Origin: Anaerolineales bacterium
GTDB lineage: Bacteria > Chloroflexota > Anaerolineae > Anaerolineales > Villigracilaceae
Assembly: GCA_024763295.1 (NCBI GenBank)
Contig: JANTFU010000120.1
Coordinates: 1 to 6,890 of the forward strand
Direction of reading: 5' to 3'
Length of the DNA stretch: 6,890 nucleotides
The translations under genes and the position numbers were made by a program. Positions 1-6,091 of this stretch are shown piece after piece. Each line of letters begins with the position of its first letter. Position 1 is the stretch's first letter. The notes under the pieces were generated by a model. The model was not told the DNA's origin and did not search any database. It worked only from the letters and a program-made list of their open reading frames with translations.

Positions 1-13
1 CGCGCATCGAAAT

Positions 14-20
14 AAGGAGA
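14..20 (+). promoter_or_regulatory. Ribosome binding site of glgC
   Basis: AAGGAGA lies five bases (counted from AAGGAG) before the ATG at 25. It is a near-perfect Shine-Dalgarno sequence and fixes that ATG as the start. The promoter of glgC is not in the window, because only 24 bases precede the gene. Confidence 0.85.
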
Positions 21-24
21 AATT

Positions 25-1302
25 ATGCCCACGAGTAACGATATTCTGGCTGTCATCATGGGGGGCGGGCAGGGTTCACGCCTGTATCCGCTGACGAAGT
101 TGCGTGCTAAACCGGCAGTGCCGATTGCCGGAAAGTATCGGCTGATTGACACGACGCTGAGCAATTGTATTAATTCGGGCATTTACCACATTGCGATTTT
201 GACGCAGTTCAATTCAGTTTCGCTGCACCGCCATATTACAAGTACCTATAATTTTGATACCTTCCATACCGGTTGGGTGCAGATTTTAGCAGCGGAGCAA
301 ACGCCTGAAAGCACGTCTTGGTATCAGGGCACGGCAGATGCAGTGCGCAAGCAGTTAAATGAGATTCAGGTTTCGGGCGCGGAGCATGTGCTGATTTTGG
401 CGGGCGACCATCTTTATCGTATGAATTACCGTGAGATGGCGCAATATCATCTTGAGCATGATGCCGACGCCACGATTGCGGTTCAACCGGTTTCACGCGA
501 AGATGCGCCCAGTCTGGGCTTGCTAAAGCAGGATAAAGACGGGCGGATTGTCGATTTTGTGGAAAAGCCCAAAGACAAAGAGACACAGGATAAATTTATC
601 AGTGGCGATGATCCCGAAAGACCTTTCTTGGGGTCGATGGGCATTTATCTTTTCAAGACACAAGTGCTAATCGACTTGCTCAAGGGTCATCCCGAATATG
701 ATGATTTTGGGCACGAGGTGATGCCTTTGGCGATTAAGTCGCATAAGGTGGTTGGCTATACTTTTGATGGCTATTGGCGCGACATTGGAACGATCCGTGC
801 TTTTTACGAGACGAACCTAGAGTTGACGTTGAACGATGCGCCCTTTAATTTTTACAGCAAGAAAAGCCCGATCTATACGCATGCGCGCTATTTGCCCGGT
901 TCGACGGTAGAAAACACAAAAATGAAGCAGGTGATGCTCGCCGACGGCTGCCGCATCCGCGCGGCAGAAATCACCCATTCTGTGATTGGTTTGCGCAGCC
1001 GCATCAAAGCGGGCACGAAAATTAAAGATGCAATCATTATGGGCGCCGACCATGATATACAAACGATGAGCAAAGTAAAGATCGGCGTCGGTGAAAATTG
1101 CGATATTGAAGGCGCAATCCTGGATAAAAATGTGCGCGTCGGCAAAGGCGTGGTGATTAAACCCTTCCCGCGTGGGGTGAACTATGACGATGAGCTTTTC
1201 GCCGTTCGTGACGGCATCGTGATTATTCCCAAGAACGCGTCCATCCCGCCGGGCACACACATCACGCCCGAAGACGTGGAATACGAAGACACAGTAGCAT
1301 AA
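25..1302 (+). CDS. glgC: Glucose-1-phosphate adenylyltransferase (ADP-glucose pyrophosphorylase)
   Basis: This enzyme makes ADP-glucose and pyrophosphate from ATP and glucose 1-phosphate, the committed step of bacterial glycogen synthesis, in the cytoplasm. The 425-residue protein has the usual family length. The N-terminal nucleotidyltransferase domain shows the nucleotide loop GGGQGSRL (13-20), the KPAVPIAGKYRLID stretch (29-42), WYQGTADAV (99-107), AGDHLYRM (126-133), the glucose-1-phosphate motif FVEKP (178-182) and YWRDIGT (250-256). A left-handed beta-helix domain follows from about residue 290. The sequence resembles the cyanobacterial/plant class more than the enteric class. Lys368 (AILDKNVRVG) and Lys403 (IIPKNA) sit where cyanobacterial enzymes carry the lysines that bind 3-phosphoglycerate and phosphate, which suggests allosteric control; this mapping is from memory of the family. 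The start is supported by AAGGAGA just upstream. No other glycogen gene is visible, and a strong terminator ends the unit. Confidence 0.96.
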   Translation: MPTSNDILAVIMGGGQGSRLYPLTKLRAKPAVPIAGKYRLIDTTLSNCINSGIYHIAILTQFNSVSLHRHITSTYNFDTFHTGWVQILAAEQTPESTSWYQGTADAVRKQLNEIQVSGAEHVLILAGDHLYRMNYREMAQYHLEHDADATIAVQPVSREDAPSLGLLKQDKDGRIVDFVEKPKDKETQDKFISGDDPERPFLGSMGIYLFKTQVLIDLLKGHPEYDDFGHEVMPLAIKSHKVVGYTFDGYWRDIGTIRAFYETNLELTLNDAPFNFYSKKSPIYTHARYLPGSTVENTKMKQVMLADGCRIRAAEITHSVIGLRSRIKAGTKIKDAIIMGADHDIQTMSKVKIGVGENCDIEGAILDKNVRVGKGVVIKPFPRGVNYDDELFAVRDGIVIIPKNASIPPGTHITPEDVEYEDTVA

Positions 1303-1316
1303 TTTTTGCTGCTAGT

Positions 1317-1352
1317 AAACCTGACAAGTCTATGAGACTTGTCAGGTTTTTT
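1317..1352 (+). terminator. Intrinsic terminator after glgC
   Basis: A 14-bp perfect stem, AAACCTGACAAGTC (1317-1330) with GACTTGTCAGGTTT (1336-1349), encloses the 5-base loop TATGA and runs into six T residues (1347-1352). It begins 15 bases after the glgC stop codon and should separate glgC transcription from the riboswitch-controlled gene downstream. Confidence 0.92.
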
Positions 1353-1390
1353 CTATGTACAGCGCTTACAAAACTATTAACTTGCATCGC

Positions 1391-1419
1391 TTGACACACA
1401 TCTGCCGTAGATGTACACT
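1391..1419 (+). promoter_or_regulatory. Sigma70-type promoter of the riboswitch-ATPase unit
   Basis: A perfect -35 box TTGACA (1391-1396) is followed after 17 bases by TACACT (1414-1419), which matches TATAAT at four of six positions. Transcription would start near 1425-1427, almost exactly where the first helix of the riboswitch begins (1426). This agreement supports both calls. Confidence 0.75.
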
Positions 1420-1425
1420 CTGGGC

Positions 1426-1534
1426 GTTGGGGAGTAGCCTCCTGCCCCCATTCGCAGGATGGTCTGTCGTCAAGACAGAGTCGGGTCTAGCCCGCTCTCG
1501 GCAGTTCCACGCTCTACGCGCAGGCAAGACCAAC
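1426..1534 (+). ncRNA. yybP-ykoY family manganese riboswitch aptamer
   Basis: This RNA senses Mn2+ in cis. The hallmark GGGGAGTAGC is at 1429-1438, and the second conserved block GTCGTCAAGAC is at 1466-1476. The 3' edge has the conserved AGACC (1527-1531 region: GGCAAGACC). The closing helix P1 forms between GTTGG (1426-1430) and CCAAC (1530-1534), the position where other members of the family pair AAAGG with CCTTT. Inside are a hairpin TCCTGC/GCAGGA (1440-1445 with 1454-1459), a possible CTGTC/GACAG helix (1464-1468 with 1474-1478) and a CGGG/CCCG hairpin (1482-1485 with 1491-1494). Known members bind Mn2+ and control Mn exporters, including P-type ATPases, which agrees with the downstream gene. 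No reading frame here is needed to explain the sequence. The call rests on recognised consensus blocks; no covariance-model score was computed. Confidence 0.92.
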
Positions 1535-1560
1535 ACGCATCTTTCGCGTGTTGGTTTTTT
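1529..1560 (+). terminator. Riboswitch-controlled intrinsic terminator
   Basis: ACCAACACGC (1529-1538) pairs perfectly over 10 bp with GCGTGTTGGT (1546-1555) around the loop ATCTTTC, followed by a six-T run (1555-1560). Its 5' arm contains CCAAC (1530-1534), the 3' strand of aptamer helix P1. Helix P1 and the terminator therefore cannot form together. Metal-bound aptamer should favour read-through into the ATPase gene, and metal-free RNA should terminate. The logic is inferred from the base pairing and from known members of the riboswitch family. Confidence 0.9.
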
Positions 1561-1582
1561 AATCCACAACGCGCTACTCAAC

Positions 1583-1590
1583 AAGGAGAG
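1583..1590 (+). promoter_or_regulatory. Ribosome binding site of the P-type ATPase
   Basis: AAGGAGAG lies eight bases before the ATG at 1599. It is outside the terminator hairpin, so control is most likely at transcription rather than by masking the ribosome site. Confidence 0.85.
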
Positions 1591-1598
1591 ATAACCCC

Positions 1599-4538
1599 AT
1601 GACCGAAAACTTAACCGACATCATTGAAGATCAGGAAGACTGGCACGCTATCCCACCCGATAAAGTTCTCAAAGATTTGCGTGTTGCAGAAGATGGCTTA
1701 AGTAGTGCTGAAGCTGCCAAACGTCTGGCAGCGTTTGGACCGAACCAACTCACCGAAGCTACCCGTCCGGGCTTTTGGCACATGCTTTGGGCACAACTGA
1801 ATAACTTTGTGGTGATGCTCTTGCTTGTCGCCGCGTTGGTTTCCGGCATGATCGGCTGGCAAGAATATGCCCACAGCGGCAATATGTGGGATTTTGTTGA
1901 AGCGGGCGCTATCCTAACAATTGTCGTCCTAAATGCCATTCTCGGCATTATTCAGGAAGGCAAAGCCGAAGAAGCGCTCGCCTCGCTCAAGAAAATGGCA
2001 GCGCCCGAAGCGCATGTCTTGCGTGATGGACGCCGCATCTCTATCCCCTCACACGAACTTGTGCCGGGGGATATTGTTTATCTTGAAGCGGGCAATTACG
2101 TTCCGGCAGATGTGCGGCTGATTGAAGCCATCAATCTCAGAGTAGAAGAAGCCTCGCTGACCGGCGAATCGTTACCGGTGCAGAAAAATGCCTCGGTACT
2201 GCTGGATAAAGACGTCCCGCTTGGGGATCGGAAAAATACCGCGTTTATGGGTACCATGATCTCCTACGGGCGCGGGCGCGGCGTCGTCATCGACACAGGC
2301 ATGCAAACCCAATTGGGGCTGATTGCCGAAATGCTATCCACCGTCGAAGTCGAAGAGACGCCCCTCCAAAAACGCCTCGACGAACTCGGCAAAACCCTCA
2401 GCCTGCTCTCGCTTTTCCTCGTTGCCATCGTCTTTGTGGTAGCCATCATCAACTACACCGATGTAGGGATGCTCTTCAACACCCCGCTCGAATATTTCAA
2501 ACTCTACGGCAAAGAGATGACCGAATCCTTCATCATCGCCATCTCACTTGCGATTGCGGCTGTACCGGAAGGCTTGCCCGCCGTTGTGACGATTTCTCTT
2601 GCACTGGGGATGCGCGAAATGGTACGCCGACACGCCCTCATCCGCAAGTTGTCCTCGGTAGAGACACTGGGTTCCGCCACCGTAATTTGTTCCGACAAAA
2701 CCGGCACCCTGACCCAAAACGCGATGACGGTCACCAAACTATGGGTCGATGGAAACTTCGTAGACATTAGCGGGAAAGGCTACATCCCCAAAGGCGAATT
2801 CACAGTTGACGGTCAACCAATCGACTTCAAAAATTATCCCGCAGTACTCACCGCGCTCTGGCTTGGCGTACTCAATAATGATGCCTACATCGAAAAAACC
2901 GGCGAAGATGGCGAGCAATCCACCTACCGCGTAGTTGGCGACCCAACTGAAGGTTCACTGCTCGTAGCAGCCGCCAAAGCCGGTGGTCTCTCCGACGAAC
3001 TCGAGAAAGCCTACCCGCGTGAAAGTGAAATCCCCTTCGACTCTGAACGCAAACGCATGATCACCATCAACGATGTCGGTGTGCCCAAAGTGGAAGACCT
3101 TTCCCCTTTCACCGATGAACGCTACAAAAATTGGGACATTATCACCGTCAAGGGCGCGCCCGATATGGTGCTCAATCTTTGTACTCAATATCAAGACATG
3201 GACGACAACGTCCAGCCGATGAGCGACTCGGCGCGCAATCGCATTTTGGCAGCCAACGACAGCATGACCAAAAACGCCTTGCGCGTTTTAGCCGTTGCCT
3301 ACCGTCTCGAAAAAGACGTCCCCGACGAAGGCGCCCCTGCCGAAGAACTGGAACGCGATTTAGTTTTTGTCGGCTTGCTTGGCATGATCGATCCTGCACG
3401 CCACGAAGTACGTCCGGCTCTTGAGACAGCAAAACAAGCCGGCATTCGTACCATCATGATCACCGGCGACTTTCCCAACACCGCCAAAGCCATCGCCGAA
3501 GATATTGGGCTAATGCGTCCGGGCAAAAAAGTACTTACGGGCAAAGAACTCGATGAAATCAGCGACGAGCAACTCGTCGTCGAAATCGAAGAAACGGATG
3601 TCTTTGCGCGTGTCTCCCCCGAACACAAAATGCGCATCGTTGATGCGCTCCAAGCCAACGGCGAGGTCGTCGCCATGACCGGTGACGGCGTCAATGATGC
3701 CCCCGCCATCAAACGCTCTGACATTGGCGTAGCAATGGGCATCACCGGCACTGACGTAGCCAAAGAAACCGCCGATATGGTACTCACCGACGATAACTAC
3801 GCCAGCATCGTTCACGCAGTTGAGCAGGGACGGATTATCTACGGCAACATCCGCAAATTCGTCTTCTTCTTGCTTTCGAGCAACACGGCAGAAATTCTGA
3901 TCATCTTCATCGCTACCCTTTTGGGCTTACCCGCACCGCTAACCGCCATCCAACTTCTTTGGCTTAATCTCGTCACGGACGGTGCGCCCGCCCTCGCGCT
4001 GGCAATGGAAAAAGGCGACCCCGACATCATGGAGCGCAAACCGCGCCCCAAAGACGAGCCAATCATTCACGGTCCCATGCGGCTGGGCATCATCCTGCAA
4101 ACCATCACCCAAACAAGCGCAGTCTTAACAGCGTTTGCACTGGGACTGATTTGGCATCTCGAAGCGGGCGCTTTTATTCCTGATGGAGCAAACCCCATCG
4201 TCTATTTGCTGCAACATGATTGGCGTGGCGTCGATGTCCAAACCGCCGAGACAATGGCATTCATCACCCTCTCGCTCGCCGAACTTTTCCGCGCTTACAC
4301 CGTCCGCTCCGAAAAGGTATCGCTCTGGCGCATTGGCATATTCTCAAATAAATATATGCAATACGCCGTCGGCTTTTCAATCGCACTCGTGGTCATCGTC
4401 GTCAACGTGCCCTTCCTGCACGAAATTTTCAACACCCACTATCTAAGCGTGACCGAGTGGAGCATCGTCATCGGGCTGGCACTCATCCCTGCCATCTCGG
4501 AAGAGATTACCAAATTCTTCCTGCGCCGCAAAAAATAA
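1599..4538 (+). CDS. P-type cation-transporting ATPase, P2 class (probable Mn2+ or Ca2+/Mn2+ efflux pump)
   Basis: This 979-residue inner-membrane pump uses ATP to move cations out of the cytoplasm. The N-terminal cation-ATPase domain spans about residues 14-85. The actuator domain has TGES (188-191). Transmembrane helix 4 has PEGLP (323-327). The phosphorylation site is SDKTGT with Asp366. Nucleotide-domain signs are FDSERKRM (480-487) and KGAP (518-521), and the hinge is TGDGVND (694-700). About ten membrane segments fall near 62-83, 99-118, 266-285, 309-333, 752-775, 781-803, 828-851, 885-902, 920-938 and 951-970. By alignment from memory to SERCA, ligands of both Ca2+ sites are kept: Glu324, Asn762, Glu765, Asn790, Thr793, Asp794 and Glu895. 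The protein sequence alone suggests a Ca2+ ATPase, but the yybP-ykoY riboswitch upstream argues for Mn2+ as a physiological substrate. The frame is intact and full-length. The gene stands alone between the riboswitch and its own terminator. Confidence 0.94.
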   Translation: MTENLTDIIEDQEDWHAIPPDKVLKDLRVAEDGLSSAEAAKRLAAFGPNQLTEATRPGFWHMLWAQLNNFVVMLLLVAALVSGMIGWQEYAHSGNMWDFVEAGAILTIVVLNAILGIIQEGKAEEALASLKKMAAPEAHVLRDGRRISIPSHELVPGDIVYLEAGNYVPADVRLIEAINLRVEEASLTGESLPVQKNASVLLDKDVPLGDRKNTAFMGTMISYGRGRGVVIDTGMQTQLGLIAEMLSTVEVEETPLQKRLDELGKTLSLLSLFLVAIVFVVAIINYTDVGMLFNTPLEYFKLYGKEMTESFIIAISLAIAAVPEGLPAVVTISLALGMREMVRRHALIRKLSSVETLGSATVICSDKTGTLTQNAMTVTKLWVDGNFVDISGKGYIPKGEFTVDGQPIDFKNYPAVLTALWLGVLNNDAYIEKTGEDGEQSTYRVVGDPTEGSLLVAAAKAGGLSDELEKAYPRESEIPFDSERKRMITINDVGVPKVEDLSPFTDERYKNWDIITVKGAPDMVLNLCTQYQDMDDNVQPMSDSARNRILAANDSMTKNALRVLAVAYRLEKDVPDEGAPAEELERDLVFVGLLGMIDPARHEVRPALETAKQAGIRTIMITGDFPNTAKAIAEDIGLMRPGKKVLTGKELDEISDEQLVVEIEETDVFARVSPEHKMRIVDALQANGEVVAMTGDGVNDAPAIKRSDIGVAMGITGTDVAKETADMVLTDDNYASIVHAVEQGRIIYGNIRKFVFFLLSSNTAEILIIFIATLLGLPAPLTAIQLLWLNLVTDGAPALALAMEKGDPDIMERKPRPKDEPIIHGPMRLGIILQTITQTSAVLTAFALGLIWHLEAGAFIPDGANPIVYLLQHDWRGVDVQTAETMAFITLSLAELFRAYTVRSEKVSLWRIGIFSNKYMQYAVGFSIALVVIVVNVPFLHEIFNTHYLSVTEWSIVIGLALIPAISEEITKFFLRRKK

Positions 4539-4559
4539 AATAGACCGAGCACCAAGCCC

Positions 4560-4592
4560 AAAGCGGATGCGTCTCGTGCCATCCGCTTTTTT
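4560..4592 (+). terminator. Intrinsic terminator after the P-type ATPase
   Basis: AAAGCGGATG (4560-4569) pairs over 10 bp with CATCCGCTTT (4580-4589) around a 10-base loop, and the downstream arm merges into a six-T run (4587-4592). It starts 22 bases after the ATPase stop and separates the pump from the lipoprotein gene. Confidence 0.88.
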
Positions 4593-4645
4593 CTTTAAAG
4601 AACCTTTACAGACCACATATCTTTTCTTTAAAAAATACCCTTACA
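4589..4645 (+). repeat. Imperfect direct repeat in the lipoprotein upstream region
   Basis: TTTTCTTTAAA occurs at 4589-4599 and again at 4622-4632, exactly 33 bases apart. Each copy is followed by a related block: CCTTTACA (4603-4610) after the first and CCCTTACA (4638-4645) after the second, a seven-of-eight match 35 bases apart. A spacing of about three helical turns would suit a paired protein-binding site, but the region is T/A rich and the first copy overlaps the terminator U-run, so it may be chance or a small duplication. Confidence 0.45.
4605..4634 (+). promoter_or_regulatory. Possible promoter of the lipoprotein gene
   Basis: TTTACA (4605-4610) matches the -35 consensus at five of six positions. 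TAAAAA (4629-4634), 18 bases later, matches the -10 at only four of six. Because a terminator lies just upstream, a promoter is expected somewhere in 4593-4660, but this exact placement is weak. Confidence 0.3.
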
Positions 4646-4662
4646 CTTAAGGTCAGAATAAC

Positions 4663-4668
4663 AAGGAG
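4663..4668 (+). promoter_or_regulatory. Ribosome binding site of the lipoprotein gene
   Basis: AAGGAG sits eight bases before the ATG at 4677 and selects that start, which also gives a proper lipoprotein signal peptide. Confidence 0.85.
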
Positions 4669-4676
4669 AAAAAATT

Positions 4677-5477
4677 ATGAAAACAACTTATTGGATATTT
4701 TGGCTCAGTTTAACAACCCTGATTCTCGGCGCGTGCGCACCTGTAACGCAGGTTGCTTCCACTGTGGAAAACACTGCTCAACCCGAAAGCGCTACCGTTA
4801 ACCCGGCTTCCGAAACGTGTGACGGCAGCGGACAGGCGCACGGTGGCAACGGCGGCACACACGAACATAACACCGACATCGCCGCTCAACTACCCGCCAG
4901 TGCAGTCGGCGAAATCAGCCAAGCCGAAGCGGACGGACTTGCCTTCATGCGCGAGGAAGAAAAACTCGCCCGTGATGTGTACCTAACGCTCTACGACAGT
5001 TGGGGCTTGCGTCCCTTCAGCAACATCTCTGCCAGCGAACAAACCCACACCGACGCCGTCAAAACCCTGCTGGAGATGTACGCCATCCCTGACCCAGTCA
5101 CGGACGATAGCATCGGCGTCTTCGTCAATGCAGACCTGCAAGCTCTCTACATCGACTTAATCGCGAAAGGCAATACGTCCCTCGTGGATGCCATCGAAGT
5201 CGGTGCCGCGATTGAAGAAATCGACATCCTCGATTTACTCAACTATCTTGAAAATACCGACGAAGAAAATCTCACATGGGTTTATCAAAACCTGCTGTCT
5301 GGCTCTTATAACCATCTGCGTGCCTTTGCACGCCAATATGAAATGCAAACCGGCGAAGCCTACGTTCCACAGTATATGAGCCAAGCCGCCTATGATGCCA
5401 TCATCAGCGCCAGCAATGGACAAGGTGGCAGGCAGGGCGGTCATGGCGGTGGCAATCACAGCGGAAAGCATAACTAA
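4677..5477 (+). CDS. Secreted lipoprotein with ferritin-like DUF2202 domain
   Basis: The 266-residue protein opens with a lipoprotein signal peptide: Lys2, a hydrophobic run and the lipobox LGAC with the lipidated Cys20. It is therefore expected to be anchored on the outer face of the membrane. Residues 21-75 form a low-complexity linker with a Gly/His patch (about 54-64). Residues about 78-245 match the DUF2202 ferritin-like family as I know it: the EEEKLARDVY helix (93-102), SEQTHTDAV (120-128), a Glu/Asp-rich helix with Glu174, Glu180, Glu181 and Asp183, and GSYNHLRAF (208-216) with His213. Glu93-95, Glu121, His124, Glu180/181 and His213 are candidate ligands for a two-metal site. The C-terminal tail (about 247-266) is rich in Gly and His, suggesting further metal binding. 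The biochemical function of DUF2202 proteins is not established. It follows a manganese-type efflux pump but is separated by a terminator, so a metal-handling role is plausible but unproven. Confidence 0.88.
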   Translation: MKTTYWIFWLSLTTLILGACAPVTQVASTVENTAQPESATVNPASETCDGSGQAHGGNGGTHEHNTDIAAQLPASAVGEISQAEADGLAFMREEEKLARDVYLTLYDSWGLRPFSNISASEQTHTDAVKTLLEMYAIPDPVTDDSIGVFVNADLQALYIDLIAKGNTSLVDAIEVGAAIEEIDILDLLNYLENTDEENLTWVYQNLLSGSYNHLRAFARQYEMQTGEAYVPQYMSQAAYDAIISASNGQGGRQGGHGGGNHSGKHN

Positions 5478-5540
5478 AAAGACTTCTTGCGCAAACCCTG
5501 ACACAGTAAGGTTTCACATTGTCATATCGCGGCATTTTCG

Positions 5541-5579
5541 CTAAGAAACGCAACGCAGAGCGTTACGCGTAGTTCCTAA
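5541..5579. repeat. Imperfect inverted repeat (stem-loop) between lipoprotein and small-protein genes
   Basis: The core is AACGC (5552-5556), loop AGA, GCGTT (5560-5564). Outside it, CGC (5549-5551 side) faces GCG across a two-base bulge, and CTAAGAAA (5541-5548) faces TTCCTAA (5573-5579) across a second bulge. The whole forms a bulged palindrome of about 39 bases. There is no T-run on either side, so it does not look like an intrinsic terminator. It could be an RNA processing stem, an operator or a dispersed palindromic repeat. Confidence 0.5.
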
Positions 5580-5598
5580 TCGTATTTGGCGAGTCTAC

Positions 5599-5628
5599 AT
5601 AACAAATCACGCGCTTATTTGCTATAAT
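5599..5628 (+). promoter_or_regulatory. Extended -10 promoter of the small STAS-like gene
   Basis: TGCTATAAT contains a perfect -10 TATAAT (5623-5628) with the extended TGn element (5620-5622). An approximate -35, ATAACA (5599-5604), matches four of six bases at 18-base spacing. Transcription would start near 5635, giving a leader of about 30 bases. Confidence 0.72.
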
Positions 5629-5654
5629 ATCCGTAACAGTCAACGAGTATTCAC

Positions 5655-5660
5655 GAGGAG
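5655..5660 (+). promoter_or_regulatory. Ribosome binding site of the small STAS-like gene
   Basis: GAGGAG lies five bases before the ATG at 5666 and supports that start. Confidence 0.8.
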
Positions 5661-5665
5661 TTTTT

Positions 5666-6055
5666 ATGCCCGTCAAAATAGAGCATCTCCCTAATGAACC
5701 GATTATCATCCAAACCATGTCATCCGACTATAGCTTAATCGATGAGTTCCCCAAAGACCATCCCAAGCTCTATGCGATGCTGGATGAGTTGACGGAGCCT
5801 GTTTTCTGGATTGTGGATATAAGCAAGGTGAAGAAACTTGATATGCAAGACTTGCTAACAGGGACAAAATTAGTTGCATCCGGCAAAAAACCCCTTTATC
5901 ACCATCCAAATATACGCCAAGCGCTCTATGTCTCATCAAAACGATTAATCAAAATGGCTGCCGCAGGTTTAGGATATGAAAAATTCGGGAACTTGCAGGT
6001 TGAAGTTTTCGAAAACCTCGCAGATGCACTGGCGTATGCGCGAGAGAAAATCTAG
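5666..6055 (+). CDS. Small cytoplasmic protein, possible STAS/SpoIIAA-like fold
   Basis: I do not recognise a named gene. The 129-residue protein has no signal peptide or membrane segment. Its predicted pattern is alternating strands and helices: a strand at 12-16, a helix at about 31-41, a strand VFWIVDIS at 46-53, a helix at about 57-72, a strand at 86-90, a helix at 92-102, a strand at 111-115 and a final helix at 116-128. The last part (QVEVFENLADALAYAREKI) resembles the end of SpoIIAA-like/STAS domains, in which a strand reading VxVF is followed by a helix from (D/N)LxxAL. Such domains act in anti-sigma control or in unknown housekeeping roles, so no function can be assigned here. The gene has its own extended -10 promoter and a good ribosome site, and stands alone next to a convergent gene. 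That supports it being real and independently expressed. Confidence 0.82.
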   Translation: MPVKIEHLPNEPIIIQTMSSDYSLIDEFPKDHPKLYAMLDELTEPVFWIVDISKVKKLDMQDLLTGTKLVASGKKPLYHHPNIRQALYVSSKRLIKMAAAGLGYEKFGNLQVEVFENLADALAYAREKI

Positions 6056-6091
6056 CGCATAAAATTTCATCCACAAAAAACATGACATAAA

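Noticed and set aside
236..1260. Antisense frames of 116, 147 and 85 codons inside glgC
   Set aside because: The glgC frame carries all family motifs over this span. The antisense products look random and lack start signals.
1355..1594. Open frame of 79 codons between glgC and the ATPase, with an antisense frame of 72 codons
   Set aside because: Both lie across the promoter, riboswitch and terminator, have no good ribosome site and give no recognisable protein. The RNA structure explains the sequence.
3299..3815. Long antisense frames (162 and 101 codons) inside the ATPase gene
   Set aside because: They are shadows of the strongly supported ATPase frame, with Ser/Thr-rich low-complexity products and no supporting ribosome sites.
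5493..5514. Short hairpin AAACC/GGTTT after the lipoprotein gene as a terminator
   Set aside because: The stem is only five perfect pairs with a 12-base loop and no T-run follows, so it is not supported as an intrinsic terminator.
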